Source: an uncultured Schlesneria sp. | GTDB taxonomy: Bacteria > Planctomycetota > Planctomycetia > Planctomycetales > Planctomycetaceae | NCBI GenBank assembly: GCA_903871875.1 | Contig: CAIQIR010000137.1 | Location: forward strand, 62,001 to 126,000 | Length of the DNA: 64,000 nt | Direction: 5' to 3' | Shown here: positions 1 to 8,827 of the stretch, in pieces | Numbering within the stretch: position 1 is the stretch's first letter | Layout of the letters: each line of letters starts with the position of its first letter | The notes under the pieces: generated by a model | Database searches by the model: none | The model's input: the letters and a program-made list of their open reading frames with translations, nothing else | Told to the model about the DNA's origin: nothing | Made by a program: the position numbers and the translations under genes

Positions 1-822
1 CAGGGCACTGTAATCAAATGTATCAGCTTTGAGCGTGGCGTCGATGGTTCCCTTGACGATATCGACTTTTGATACCAGGTCGTGTTTCTCTAATAACGCT
101 GCCGCCTTTTCCATTCGATCTTTCACGCGGATCTGCAACATGATCTGCTGCCTCGCTTTCCGCATGACTTCGTCCACATAACCGTCGACGATCAGATTGC
201 CTTTTTCAATCATCCCCACGCGCGTGCAAACATCGGCCAGTTCGGGCAGGATGTGACTGGAAACAATGACTGTTTTCTTAAGTTCTCCAAGTTTCTTCAA
301 GAGATTGCGAATTTCGATACGAGCACGGGGATCGAGGCCACTCGCAGGTTCGTCGAGCAGCAAGACCTGAGGTTCATGAAGGAGCGTTCGGGCCAGTCCA
401 ATTCGCTGAGTCTGTCCACGCGACAACTGATTGACCATCGCATCGCGTTTGAAGGCCATGTCGACCAGTTCCAGTTTGTCTTCGCAAACCTTCCGTCGCC
501 CCGGACCGTTGATCCGATAAGTCGAGGCGAAAAACTCAAGATATTCAATGACAGTCATGTCATCATAAACGCCAAAAAAGTCCGGCATATAGCCGACTAG
601 CCGCCGGATTTCGCGAGGGTCGTTATAAATCGACTTGCCGCAGACATAGGCTTCGCCGTAGTCCGGTGCCAGCAAGGTTGCAATCATTCGCATGGTGGTG
701 GTTTTTCCGGAACCGTTCGGACCGATAAATCCAAACACATCCCCTTCCTTCAACGAGAGATTGATCTCGTTGACGGCAATGAGATGCCCATAGCGTTTCG
801 TCAGTTGTCGTGTTTCGATCAT
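1..822 (-). CDS. ABC transporter ATP-binding protein (3' end cut by window)
   Basis: This is the ATPase subunit of an ABC transporter, energising an unidentified membrane partner. The reading frame begins at the ATG at 822 (MIETRQLTKRYGH...) and runs off the left edge, so about 274 residues are visible. Walker A is GPNGSGKTT near residue 37, the signature is LSRGQ near 135, and Walker B is LLLDEPASGLDP near 157. This order and the 'bacitracin/Nod/gliding' style of sequence fit ABC-2 type exporters. It lies 59 bp downstream of the membrane protein at 882-3056 on the same strand, so the two are probably one operon. The C-terminal domain continues outside the window and the substrate is unknown. 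Confidence 0.93.
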   Translation of the reverse strand, partial: MIETRQLTKRYGHLIAVNEINLSLKEGDVFGFIGPNGSGKTTTMRMIATLLAPDYGEAYVCGKSIYNDPREIRRLVGYMPDFFGVYDDMTVIEYLEFFASTYRINGPGRRKVCEDKLELVDMAFKRDAMVNQLSRGQTQRIGLARTLLHEPQVLLLDEPASGLDPRARIEIRNLLKKLGELKKTVIVSSHILPELADVCTRVGMIEKGNLIVDGYVDEVMRKARQQIMLQIRVKDRMEKAAALLEKHDLVSKVDIVKGTIDATLKADTFDYSAL

Positions 823-881
823 GGGACATTCGCCAGCGCGGAATGGAAAGCAGATTCAAGAATAAAGGTCGAAAACCTGAG

Positions 882-3056
882 TTAGTTTGAAATAAACCGT
901 GGCAATTCCCTGATAACCTCGTTGGGTTGTGCGACAGGTAAGATCAAACGAACAAAAGAAACTTGATGGTCCGGCTCAACCGTCGTTTGATCCAGTTGTA
1001 TCTTGGCGACAGATTGGTTGAGACGTCCGAAAAGAATCGCTCGCCCGAGCTTCAGCAGGTGCGAACAGTCTTCGTTGTCCAAAATCTGATTGGTCAGCCC
1101 CGTGTATCGTTCCCCACCCACGTGCTGGTGAAAGGTCAGAATTCGCACCGTATAGGCCGGATCGAGTGACAGCGGGTCGTATGTGGACTGATGGTTGGTG
1201 AAATCGGTGGCTTGCGGCTCACCGAAACGTGGCGTGGCCATCGTAATCATTCCGGTCAGGTACGGACGCAGTTCACGTGAATGAACACTCGGCTGATCAA
1301 CTCGCCAGACTTGTTTGGGTGGCAGCGGAAGCGATAGGGGATCGTCCTTTTTCTTCAGATGTCGATAGACGACGTTCCGGTGAACGACCATCCAATCGTC
1401 GATCGCCGCGGAAAAATTGTGCGAAATCGTACCCGTCAGTCGCCCCGTCGGAGATGCACGCAGATCACAGTCGACAAGCCCTGGCACCGATTGCTGACTA
1501 TTGGCCACCAGCGCCTTGGAACTCCACTGCATGACCGGAAGCTGCGTCAGATGTCCGTCAGGTTGCTGCTGGTACGCGGCCCCCTGTTCGATACCGGTTT
1601 GACGAAGCATGCCGCCGAACGACGATTCGGGAACCCCCTGCCAACTCACTCGCACGGTCGCGTTATTCTCGGAAGATTTGACGAGCGGCAGTGTTTCAAT
1701 CGCGACAGTCGTCTGCGACGTTACGGGGCTGTAGAGCGTGAAGAAGTGGCGGCCCGACGCGGTCGCCGTCGCCACATCCACGTTCACGATGTCCAGTTGA
1801 TTCACTCGACGCGAATTGCCATTGGACGAGATCGCCCAAGTTGAGGCCAGCAAGGCACAAACGGCAATCAAAATCGGATAGGAAACCCACGTCAGGTGAG
1901 GCTTGTTGAGAATTCGATGGACAAAAAAATAATCCAGAGGTCCCACCACAACCAACAGGGCCGCCAACATTCCCATGACGAACCAGGGCGATGCGCGAGA
2001 AACGCCTTCAAAATTTTCCTGGGTAGCGTTCAATTGTGTCGCCAAGTCGGTGATGCCCGTTGAGCTGAGTTGCGCACCTTTGATCGTGGCTTTCTCTTGG
2101 GGATCGATGTTCGTGCTGACACCCGTTAATCGCGCACAGAAAGCCGGCAACGCCTTCCAGTCACTCAACGGAGCGGACGTCAGGTCCATTGCAAGCACCG
2201 TCACTGCACCCATGCCATAGGGAGCCTGGACCAGAAACGCGTCCGAGCGACTTGCCGCCAGAGTTTCACCCGAATCCATCTTTAAACTGGGTATCGACAA
2301 CGTCGAAGCTTGCGGAATCCGAATATTTTTGCCCGCAAAAACTTCTAATCCACCGAATTCACGAACCACCACAGGTTCATCCGCAACTCGTACTGGGAGC
2401 CAGTCCGCCAGTCCTTGAATTGAATCACGAGCCACCAGATGGTCGTGCCGCAACGAAATCACCAACCGACCACCGCCAGCAACCCAATCGCGAAGCGTAG
2501 CCGACTGAACGGGCGACAGTCCCGATGCACCGGCCAGGACAAGCGACGAAACACCGTCGAACGCCAACGCATTGGTCGGCAGATCGTCGGCCTTCACGTT
2601 CGTCACTTTGACCACGACGTTTTGCTTGGCGGGATCCGCGGCGAATTCAAAACCCTTCGGCTCCCCCACCAAAACGATCAGCCGAGCCGATGGTTTCAGC
2701 GGCTCATTCACCCAGTCCGCGCGGCCCGGTGTTCCACGAAGTTCTCGATCTTGATTGATGCGAATACCAATTTCGCCATCAAGACGACCGACTTTGATCA
2801 ATCCGGTCAAGCGATGCTCGCCGGGTTCCAATACAACCTGTGGAGACAGAAAACTGGTTCGGTTTCCGTCAGAATCCACGGCCGTTATTTCCAACTGGAT
2901 CGGCCCTGATTCCGTGACCGTCACGGGAACGGCCACGGGCGTCCATCGACCGACAACGAAATTTCCGTTCCAACCGACTGTCGGCCTTCCGACAACAGTC
3001 GCCGCGGCGAACAGTGGAGTCGCCCCCGACAGGAGCCAAGCCGCCAGCAGGGCCAT
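882..3056 (-). CDS. Large exported membrane protein, ABC-associated
   Basis: Function not recognised. I start it at the ATG at 3056 rather than the frame's first ATG at 3212, because a signal peptide (MALLAAWLLSGATPLFAA) begins there; this gives 724 residues. A long extracytoplasmic region follows. A stretch near residues 160-210, including a GASGLSPVQ...GGGRLVISL segment, resembles the glutamine-amidotransferase-like fold of ABC auxiliary proteins. Two membrane helices lie near residues 357-378 and 391-411, and a second soluble region completes the chain. The ABC ATPase at 1-822 follows directly. By analogy with GldG-type and DUF4350-type partners it may be part of an ABC-2 system, but that is inference. 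Confidence 0.8.
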   Translation of the reverse strand: MALLAAWLLSGATPLFAAATVVGRPTVGWNGNFVVGRWTPVAVPVTVTESGPIQLEITAVDSDGNRTSFLSPQVVLEPGEHRLTGLIKVGRLDGEIGIRINQDRELRGTPGRADWVNEPLKPSARLIVLVGEPKGFEFAADPAKQNVVVKVTNVKADDLPTNALAFDGVSSLVLAGASGLSPVQSATLRDWVAGGGRLVISLRHDHLVARDSIQGLADWLPVRVADEPVVVREFGGLEVFAGKNIRIPQASTLSIPSLKMDSGETLAASRSDAFLVQAPYGMGAVTVLAMDLTSAPLSDWKALPAFCARLTGVSTNIDPQEKATIKGAQLSSTGITDLATQLNATQENFEGVSRASPWFVMGMLAALLVVVGPLDYFFVHRILNKPHLTWVSYPILIAVCALLASTWAISSNGNSRRVNQLDIVNVDVATATASGRHFFTLYSPVTSQTTVAIETLPLVKSSENNATVRVSWQGVPESSFGGMLRQTGIEQGAAYQQQPDGHLTQLPVMQWSSKALVANSQQSVPGLVDCDLRASPTGRLTGTISHNFSAAIDDWMVVHRNVVYRHLKKKDDPLSLPLPPKQVWRVDQPSVHSRELRPYLTGMITMATPRFGEPQATDFTNHQSTYDPLSLDPAYTVRILTFHQHVGGERYTGLTNQILDNEDCSHLLKLGRAILFGRLNQSVAKIQLDQTTVEPDHQVSFVRLILPVAQPNEVIRELPRFISN

Positions 3057-3598
3057 CACGACAGATCGAAGTGTTCTTGAGGCGGAACAAACGTAGCGGC
3101 CCGCAACCACACAGAACAAAAATTCCTGGACCGCTGCATCCGGTTTGCGCAGGTGATCAATCGGGAAGAAAGACAATCGAAACACCGAATTTCTGAAGTT
3201 GATTGAAAACATCGCCGCAACCGGTTCGCGACAGGCCGCTTATGATACGCTCCGCCCTGCAGAAACGTGAGCGCACTGACCAGATTCTTCTCGAGAAGAA
3301 TTCACGGCAACGAATATGGCAGTCTCAACAATTTCCGCCCTCGGCCATCAAAACCATTTGAACCAGGCCACAAATAACGGAATCCCGCTGCGGTATTCCT
3401 CGTCGAAAAACAGCCAAGCTTGACGGCGACAAGCTTCGGGGGGGATTTTCCATTTCGGACCCGACCGATTTGGCCAGATTCGACTGAGTACATCAATTTG
3501 TAATCGCAGATTTCGCGTCCACCAACGGCAAAACCGGAACTGGCGAAGCCCACCACAATCGACGGCGGAAATCAAGGCGTGTAACAATGAAACGAACA
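3057..3598. other. Intergenic region, no convincing gene
   Basis: This stretch separates the exported membrane protein (start 3056) from the terminator behind the DUF1559 gene. Short open frames on the minus strand between about 3302 and 3614 overlap one another and have no recognisable domain or ribosome-binding site. It should hold the promoter of the membrane-protein/ABC operon, but I cannot point to clear -35 and -10 boxes. Confidence 0.5.
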
Positions 3599-3627
3599 GG
3601 GTCGTGCAACACAAAGCTGCACGACCC
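3599..3627 (-). terminator. Rho-independent-like terminator of the DUF1559 gene
   Basis: A perfect 10-bp inverted repeat (GGGTCGTGCA / TGCACGACCC) with a 9-nt loop lies 59 bp past the stop codon of the DUF1559 gene at 3686. Read on the minus strand, the stem is followed by a T-rich run (TGTTCGTTTC). Confidence 0.75.
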
Positions 3628-3685
3628 TGAACGAAGAACTAATTGACGTACGAGTCAGCAAGCGACTCTCACGACAGTGTTAGGA

Positions 3686-4789
3686 TTAGAATTCGCCAAC
3701 AACGTTACCGTCAGCGATGCGGGACAGGTTCTGGAAGGTAATCAAGCTGACCGTGGCGCTGATGAAACGGACGGTGCCGTCACCCATCAGGAAGTGAGCA
3801 CCACCGGTGTGGTAGCTACCGAAGCCCGTGGTATCAGGGGCTGGCAACGCGCTGGTCCAGGCATAGTTGATACCGTTGGTGGCTTCACCGAGAACAGCCG
3901 CTTGTCCAGCAACACCGTAGCTGGTTGGGCTCGTGCCCGTGCCGCTGCCGCCGTTGTCCAGAGCACCCACCCATGTGGCTTCACCGGCACACTTGAGGTC
4001 GGATGAAGAAGACTTGAAGGGGGTGTAACGTTCACCAACAACGATGATGTTGCTGGAACCGTCGGTCATGTCGCGGTAACCGCGCTTGCTTTGACCACCG
4101 AACGTACCACCGAATTGACCAACGTCAACCGAAAGACCGACCAAACCCGTTTGAGGAGTGGCGTTGACGTAGGTACCAATACCACCGGCCACAGTTTGAC
4201 CGTTCAAGTCTGCGAGCGAATTGGTGGAAACCGAACCCAACACAGCGCTTGGATCGTAACCACAAACACCGACGTAGTTCGAACGACCATAACCTTGAGG
4301 AGCAGAAGTGGCCGTTCCACCATTGATCTTGGTGTCAAACATTTGGTTAATACCAACGTCAGTTGGGCAACGGAAAGCCGTAATCTTGGACGTGATGACG
4401 ACTGGAGTAGTCAGCGTTCCGGTCAGACCAGCCAACCCCGTGCTGAAACTAGGAACGTTGTTTCCACCGAATTGATTGAAGATGTTCGCTTGATCAATTT
4501 GTGGGAGGAGCATCGTCATCCAGCCCCAGCCGCTGAATGGAAGAGACGCAAGGTTCGCGTTCGAACCAACATAACCCGCAGGGAATGTGTTCACGGTGAT
4601 GTCATGGTAGTTGGCCAGAGCAAGACCCAACTGCTTCAAGTTGTTCTTGCACTGGGTTCGGCGAGCTGCTTCACGAGCTTGCTGAACGGCAGGCAGCAGC
4701 AATGCGATCAAAACTGCAATGATGGCGATGACCACCAGCAGCTCGATCAAAGTGAATCCGCGACGTGGTTTTTGATTCTTGATGAGCAT
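3686..4789 (-). CDS. DUF1559 prepilin-like protein (H-X9-DG family)
   Basis: This is a type IV pilin-like secreted or surface protein of the family greatly expanded in planctomycetes; its molecular role is unknown. I chose the ATG at 4789 because AAGGA lies 9 nt upstream; the TTG at 4798 sits on top of that site. The product has 367 residues. It has a prepilin cleavage motif ([12 protein letters not shown]) with the usual glutamate, one hydrophobic N-terminal helix, the conserved [17 protein letters not shown] segment, and near the C-terminus an H-x9-DG motif (HTGGAHFLMGDG). Codon choice leans to a restricted set (many AAC, AAG, GTC), unlike the paralogue at 10751, and a strong terminator follows. 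Both suggest high expression. Confidence 0.92.
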   Translation of the reverse strand: MLIKNQKPRRGFTLIELLVVIAIIAVLIALLLPAVQQAREAARRTQCKNNLKQLGLALANYHDITVNTFPAGYVGSNANLASLPFSGWGWMTMLLPQIDQANIFNQFGGNNVPSFSTGLAGLTGTLTTPVVITSKITAFRCPTDVGINQMFDTKINGGTATSAPQGYGRSNYVGVCGYDPSAVLGSVSTNSLADLNGQTVAGGIGTYVNATPQTGLVGLSVDVGQFGGTFGGQSKRGYRDMTDGSSNIIVVGERYTPFKSSSSDLKCAGEATWVGALDNGGSGTGTSPTSYGVAGQAAVLGEATNGINYAWTSALPAPDTTGFGSYHTGGAHFLMGDGTVRFISATVSLITFQNLSRIADGNVVGEF

Positions 4790-5269
4790 ACGACGCAATC
4801 CTTAAAAGAAACCGAGAACATGATCGACGACGAAACAATCGACGCCACAACGCTAAAGGGGGCAAACGCCCCGATAAAACCCTGGGCTACATGAGGCAAT
4901 AAGAATACTTGACGTCCACCTCACTTTCTGATTTGGACATGGTACATCTTAAAGCAACCTATGAACGGCATAAAATTGCTTTGAGTTCTCGAAAGCTCAC
5001 AAAACGACGCATTGCTCGGGATAAATAGATAGGATAGGGGCGAGTATATCCCGCGACTTGAGATTTTGAAGTCAATAATCCCTAACAATTTATTAATTTT
5101 TCGAAAATTATTCCTTGAAACGGGCAAGTCCTCAGATCGTAGTACCGAAGGGGTGATTGACGCTGCAACGGGGTTAAGACACAATCATCTAGCCGAACTC
5201 GGGCACGCCCTTCCGGGCCTGTCCTCTGCTCGCAATGGGCGAAAGAGCCTTGTTTCTAAGGGATTTTCC
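4790..5269. promoter_or_regulatory. Divergent promoter region with AT-rich palindrome
   Basis: This 480-bp divergent region lies between the DUF1559 gene (minus) and a lipoprotein gene (plus). The minus-strand Shine-Dalgarno AAGGA lies just upstream of 4789. Around 5060-5115 the DNA is markedly AT-rich and holds a 17-bp inverted repeat at 5094-5110 (TAATTTT-TCG-AAAATTA). The repeat could be a regulator site or a small hairpin. I see no credible gene here. Confidence 0.45.
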
Positions 5270-6091
5270 ATGATGAATTGGCCGAGAACGGCGACGAAAT
5301 TCACGCAAGCACGATTCCTACTGATCCTGCTGTTACTGGCGGGCGGCTGTGGCTATGCCGAGTACGAGTTCCGGCTGAACGAATCGAAGAAGTACTATTC
5401 TTATCTTGACAGAATTGAGCAATCGCTGTCGCCAAAGTGGGCCGCAGCAGGCAATCTGATGGAGTTGCGGGTACCGCGTCAATTTATCCTGATTCAGCCG
5501 CCCCAGCCTGTCCAGAAAGAGGATGGTAGCGTTGAAGCATCCACAATTGATCCCCGTCAGCCAGACTATCTGAACCTGACGTTTCCCGAACTTTTCGGTG
5601 CTTGGGAAACAAAACTCCGGGTGACAAAAACCGACGGCACCAGCGAAGAACGCAAGGGCTACCTCTATGCGCTCAGCAACTACTGGCAACTCGCCGGAGA
5701 TCAGGCCTCTGAGGCGGGACAGTTTGTCAGCAATTTCAAAACTTATCTGAGTGAAAAACTGCAAACACCGGTTTCGGATGAGCGAAGTGAGATCCAGCCC
5801 GGCGGGCCACCTGGCTATCAGCCACAATCTGCCTACGATGTCTGCAGTTTCAAAGGCAAGGAGATCGACGGCGTCAATTATTCCTTCGAAGTCTATGCCA
5901 AGACTCAAGGCAGCGTCATTGGAGTCCTCGTGATCGTGCTTCCCGAAGGCATGGAAATGCCTCAAAAGGTTTCGGAACGAATTCCACTGATGCTGGGCGC
6001 TTTTAGTTTCACCAAAGAGCCGCCCAGACAGGGAGCCGAAAAAAATGCGACGGCACCTGCGCAGGCCGCCCAAAAAAACACGGGATTCTAA
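5270..6091 (+). CDS. Predicted lipoprotein, function unknown
   Basis: A 273-residue lipoprotein. The start is the ATG at 5270, with AAGGGA 6 nt upstream; the frame is open further upstream but lacks a start with a binding site. The N-terminus is a signal peptide ending in a lipobox (LLLLAGGC), so the mature protein is probably anchored by Cys to a membrane. The rest is soluble with no motif I recognise; the last 20 residues are rich in Ala, Gln and Lys. The isochorismatase-family gene follows after 36 bp, so co-transcription is likely. Confidence 0.82.
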   Translation: MMNWPRTATKFTQARFLLILLLLAGGCGYAEYEFRLNESKKYYSYLDRIEQSLSPKWAAAGNLMELRVPRQFILIQPPQPVQKEDGSVEASTIDPRQPDYLNLTFPELFGAWETKLRVTKTDGTSEERKGYLYALSNYWQLAGDQASEAGQFVSNFKTYLSEKLQTPVSDERSEIQPGGPPGYQPQSAYDVCSFKGKEIDGVNYSFEVYAKTQGSVIGVLVIVLPEGMEMPQKVSERIPLMLGAFSFTKEPPRQGAEKNATAPAQAAQKNTGF

Positions 6092-6127
6092 TCTGAACGC
6101 CTAGTTCGTTCCTCAAGGTTTATACCG

Positions 6128-6709
6128 ATGAATGTTCCGCGGAGTCACGAGTTGCTCAATCGCCGCACCAGCCGCCTGCTGATCATTGACGTTCAGGAAA
6201 AATTCGTCGGCACCTTGCCCCACGAAATCCAGCGACGACTGATTGAATCATGTCGCTTCATTTGCGAGGGCGCGAAACTACTGGATGTCCCCATCACGGC
6301 CACGGAACAATATCCAGAACGCATGGGCTCGACGGTCACGCCGCTGATCGATTTTGCGGACAAACGACCATCAAAACGACGATTCAGCGCCTTGGAGTGT
6401 ACTGGCTGGCCGCCAGCCGCCGATGCGGCCGACGATCGTTTCCAAATTGTCGTCGCCGGCATGGAAACGCATGTGTGCGTCCTGCAAACCGTGCTCGACC
6501 TGCTGGCCGCCGGTTATCAGACTTATGTAGTCGTCGACGCCGTGGCCGGTCGGGGAATGATCAATCACAACGTCGCCCTCGAGCGCATAGCCAATTCGGG
6601 AGCAGTCATCACCACCACCGAAGGCGTGCTGTTTGAATGGTGCGAGAGTTCTGACGCCGCGGAATTCAAGCAGTTCAGCTCGCTCATCAAGAGCCGAGAA
6701 CCGGCTTGA
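6128..6709 (+). CDS. Isochorismatase-family cysteine hydrolase
   Basis: A 193-residue cytoplasmic hydrolase of the isochorismatase/nicotinamidase superfamily, full length for the family. The expected catalytic triad is visible: Asp21 in LLIIDVQ, Lys83 in the KRRFSAL segment and Cys117 in GMETHVCVLQT, the last within the typical cis-peptide region. The substrate cannot be told from sequence; YcaC-like members are often of unknown substrate. It lies between a lipoprotein gene and a Dabb-domain gene on the same strand with short gaps. Confidence 0.9.
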   Translation: MNVPRSHELLNRRTSRLLIIDVQEKFVGTLPHEIQRRLIESCRFICEGAKLLDVPITATEQYPERMGSTVTPLIDFADKRPSKRRFSALECTGWPPAADAADDRFQIVVAGMETHVCVLQTVLDLLAAGYQTYVVVDAVAGRGMINHNVALERIANSGAVITTTEGVLFEWCESSDAAEFKQFSSLIKSREPA

Positions 6710-6782
6710 TCACTTTCACGACCTCACCGCTTTCACAACGGAACGAACCACTTTTCCAACCACAACGAGAGGATGCTTTTCG

Positions 6783-7109
6783 ATGGCCGCCGATTCCCAG
6801 CTACTGGTCCATAACGTTTTTTTCACGTTGAAAGAGGGCACCCCCGCCAACATCCAGAAATTGACGGACGCTTGCTTCAAATATTTGAAAGATCATCCGG
6901 GCGTCGCCTTCTTTGCCGCGGGGCCGCTCGTCGCGGAATTGGAACGACCAGTGAACGTGCGTGATTTTCATGTGGCCCTGTTGGTCGTCTTCAAATCGAA
7001 GGCCGACCACGATGTCTACCAGACCGCTCCGGACCACCTGAAATTTATCGAAGAGAACAAACCGACGTGGGACAAAGTCCGTGTGTTCGATAATTATTCG
7101 AACACATAA
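6783..7109 (+). CDS. Dabb (stress-responsive alpha/beta barrel) domain protein
   Basis: A 108-residue protein. The ATG at 6783 follows AGAGGA and gives the normal length for a single Dabb domain (dimeric ferredoxin-like alpha/beta barrel). Recognisable features are the N-terminal LVHNVFFTLK strand, the central FHVALLVVFKSKADHDVYQ segment and the C-terminal tail. Members bind small hydrophobic ligands or act as small cyclases or lyases; no specific activity can be assigned. It probably belongs to the same transcription unit as the two preceding genes. Confidence 0.85.
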   Translation: MAADSQLLVHNVFFTLKEGTPANIQKLTDACFKYLKDHPGVAFFAAGPLVAELERPVNVRDFHVALLVVFKSKADHDVYQTAPDHLKFIEENKPTWDKVRVFDNYSNT

Positions 7110-7323
7110 TCCGCACGTCCACTGCGGGTGGATTCGCAAAAAATAGAATGGATTTCAGGACGCCGTCTGCCGAGTCAATCCGTGATCGGGTAATATCATT
7201 CTTGAATCACCCCATGCGGAGCGTTTCCGATTATTCGGAAGAATCTGACGGATAGGCCGGGGCAGGATGTTCAGACGGCCAAAAGTTTGCGAGTAACGTC
7301 TTGATGACCGAACTCGCCCAGCG

Positions 7324-8802
7324 ATGAATCGATATCGCATGCGACAGCCAACCACCCTGATGCTTTATGCGGGAACGATGGCTGTCGGCGTTTTGATCGG
7401 AGCCGGAATCGTCTCGCTGCCGGTCAATCGCTCCTTGCATGCCGACAATCTGGATGGGGTGACTTCCGAACGAGTTTATCGCGAACTGAGTACCGAAGGA
7501 TCGTCGCTGCAAGAAGGCAGCATGCTGCTCGCGAAGATCGCCACGCTGACCACCCCCAGCGTTGTGCATATCCAGAGCGAACGACGCGTGCAGGGACGGG
7601 CTAAAGAAGAAGAAACCGGCTCAGGCGTGATCCTGACCAGCTCCAAAGCCAGCGGCTTCTTCGTCGTGACCAACGGCCACGTCATCGATCGAACACCACT
7701 CGAATCCATTTCGATTCATCTTCACGACGGACGAGTCCTGCAACCAGAACGAGTCTGGTCAGATGCCGAATCGGACATCGCCGTACTGAAAATTGACGGC
7801 CCCAACCTGACCGCGGCGAAATGGGGCGACAGCCGTAAGATTGATATCGGCCACATGGTACTGGCCATGGGTAGCCCGTTCGGACTCAGCCGGTCGGTCA
7901 CCTTTGGAATCATCAGCGCACGCGGCCGCCGACAACTGAAGCTGGGAAAGTCCGAAGTCATCAATCAAGACTTCCTCCAGACCGATGCGGCCATCAATCC
8001 GGGAAACAGCGGCGGCCCGCTGATCGATCTGCAAGGCCGAGTCATCGGCATCAACACGGCGATCGCCTCGTCCAGCGGCGGCAACGAGGGAATCGGCTTC
8101 AGCATTCCCAGCCACTTGGCCCAACGGGTCATGGACCAACTGCTGGAACTGGGCGTCGTGCCTCGGGCGTGGATTGGCGTGAAACTGGACGAGAACTTCG
8201 ATGTGAAAGTGGCGACCAAGCTGAAGCTGGATCGCCTGCACGGCGCGCATGTCAACGAAGTGTTCCCAAACTCGCCCGCCTCGCGAGCCGGATTGCAGTT
8301 TGACGATGTCGTGCTGACGTTTGACGGCATCGACGTGCAAGATCACGATCACCTGATCAACCTGGTCAGCCTTTCGCCCATCGGAAAGCAAATCCGCATG
8401 ACCGTCTGGCGTGGCCAAAAGAAGATTCCGCTGTCGATCATTCTCGCCGATCGAAGTGAATTGCGAAAAACCAGCGAAGCGCCGACCAAACCCAACCTGG
8501 GTTCGCCAATCCGGCCGATGGGCTTGATTGTGCACCCACTGAATGGCGATCTGGCCGAGCAACTGGGCTACCAGCGGACAGCTCGCGGGCTGTTGATCTT
8601 GCGAATTGATCAGGAAAGCCCCCTAAAAAGCGACCTTCAAGTCTACGACATTCTGGAAGCCGTCGGTCGCACACCGGTAGCAAGTCTTGATGACTTGAAT
8701 TCCGCTCTGGACGCGAATTCTCGCAACGGATCAGTGATCCTCAAGATCCAGCGAACGGCTCAGCCAGAAGCACGCAATCAGTTGGTCGTCTGGCACCGAT
8801 GA
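7324..8802 (+). CDS. HtrA/DegP-family serine protease with two PDZ domains
   Basis: A 492-residue envelope protease for quality control of exported proteins. An N-terminal hydrophobic segment (residues about 11-32) acts as membrane anchor or uncleaved signal. The trypsin-like domain carries the triad His119 (TNGHV), Asp151 (SDIAVLKI) and Ser229 (NPGNSGGPL). A PDZ domain covers about 262-360 and a second about 395-490. Length and order match the DegP/DegQ/DegS group. It stands alone on the plus strand, tail-to-tail with the FHA gene, whose end is only 25 bp away. Confidence 0.94.
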   Translation: MNRYRMRQPTTLMLYAGTMAVGVLIGAGIVSLPVNRSLHADNLDGVTSERVYRELSTEGSSLQEGSMLLAKIATLTTPSVVHIQSERRVQGRAKEEETGSGVILTSSKASGFFVVTNGHVIDRTPLESISIHLHDGRVLQPERVWSDAESDIAVLKIDGPNLTAAKWGDSRKIDIGHMVLAMGSPFGLSRSVTFGIISARGRRQLKLGKSEVINQDFLQTDAAINPGNSGGPLIDLQGRVIGINTAIASSSGGNEGIGFSIPSHLAQRVMDQLLELGVVPRAWIGVKLDENFDVKVATKLKLDRLHGAHVNEVFPNSPASRAGLQFDDVVLTFDGIDVQDHDHLINLVSLSPIGKQIRMTVWRGQKKIPLSIILADRSELRKTSEAPTKPNLGSPIRPMGLIVHPLNGDLAEQLGYQRTARGLLILRIDQESPLKSDLQVYDILEAVGRTPVASLDDLNSALDANSRNGSVILKIQRTAQPEARNQLVVWHR

Positions 8803-8827
8803 TCAGTCCGCTCGACAGAACGAGTTG

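Noticed and set aside
3302-3614. Two overlapping minus-strand frames of 84 and 88 codons
   Set aside because: They overlap each other and one arm of the terminator at 3599-3627; neither has a start site or domain.
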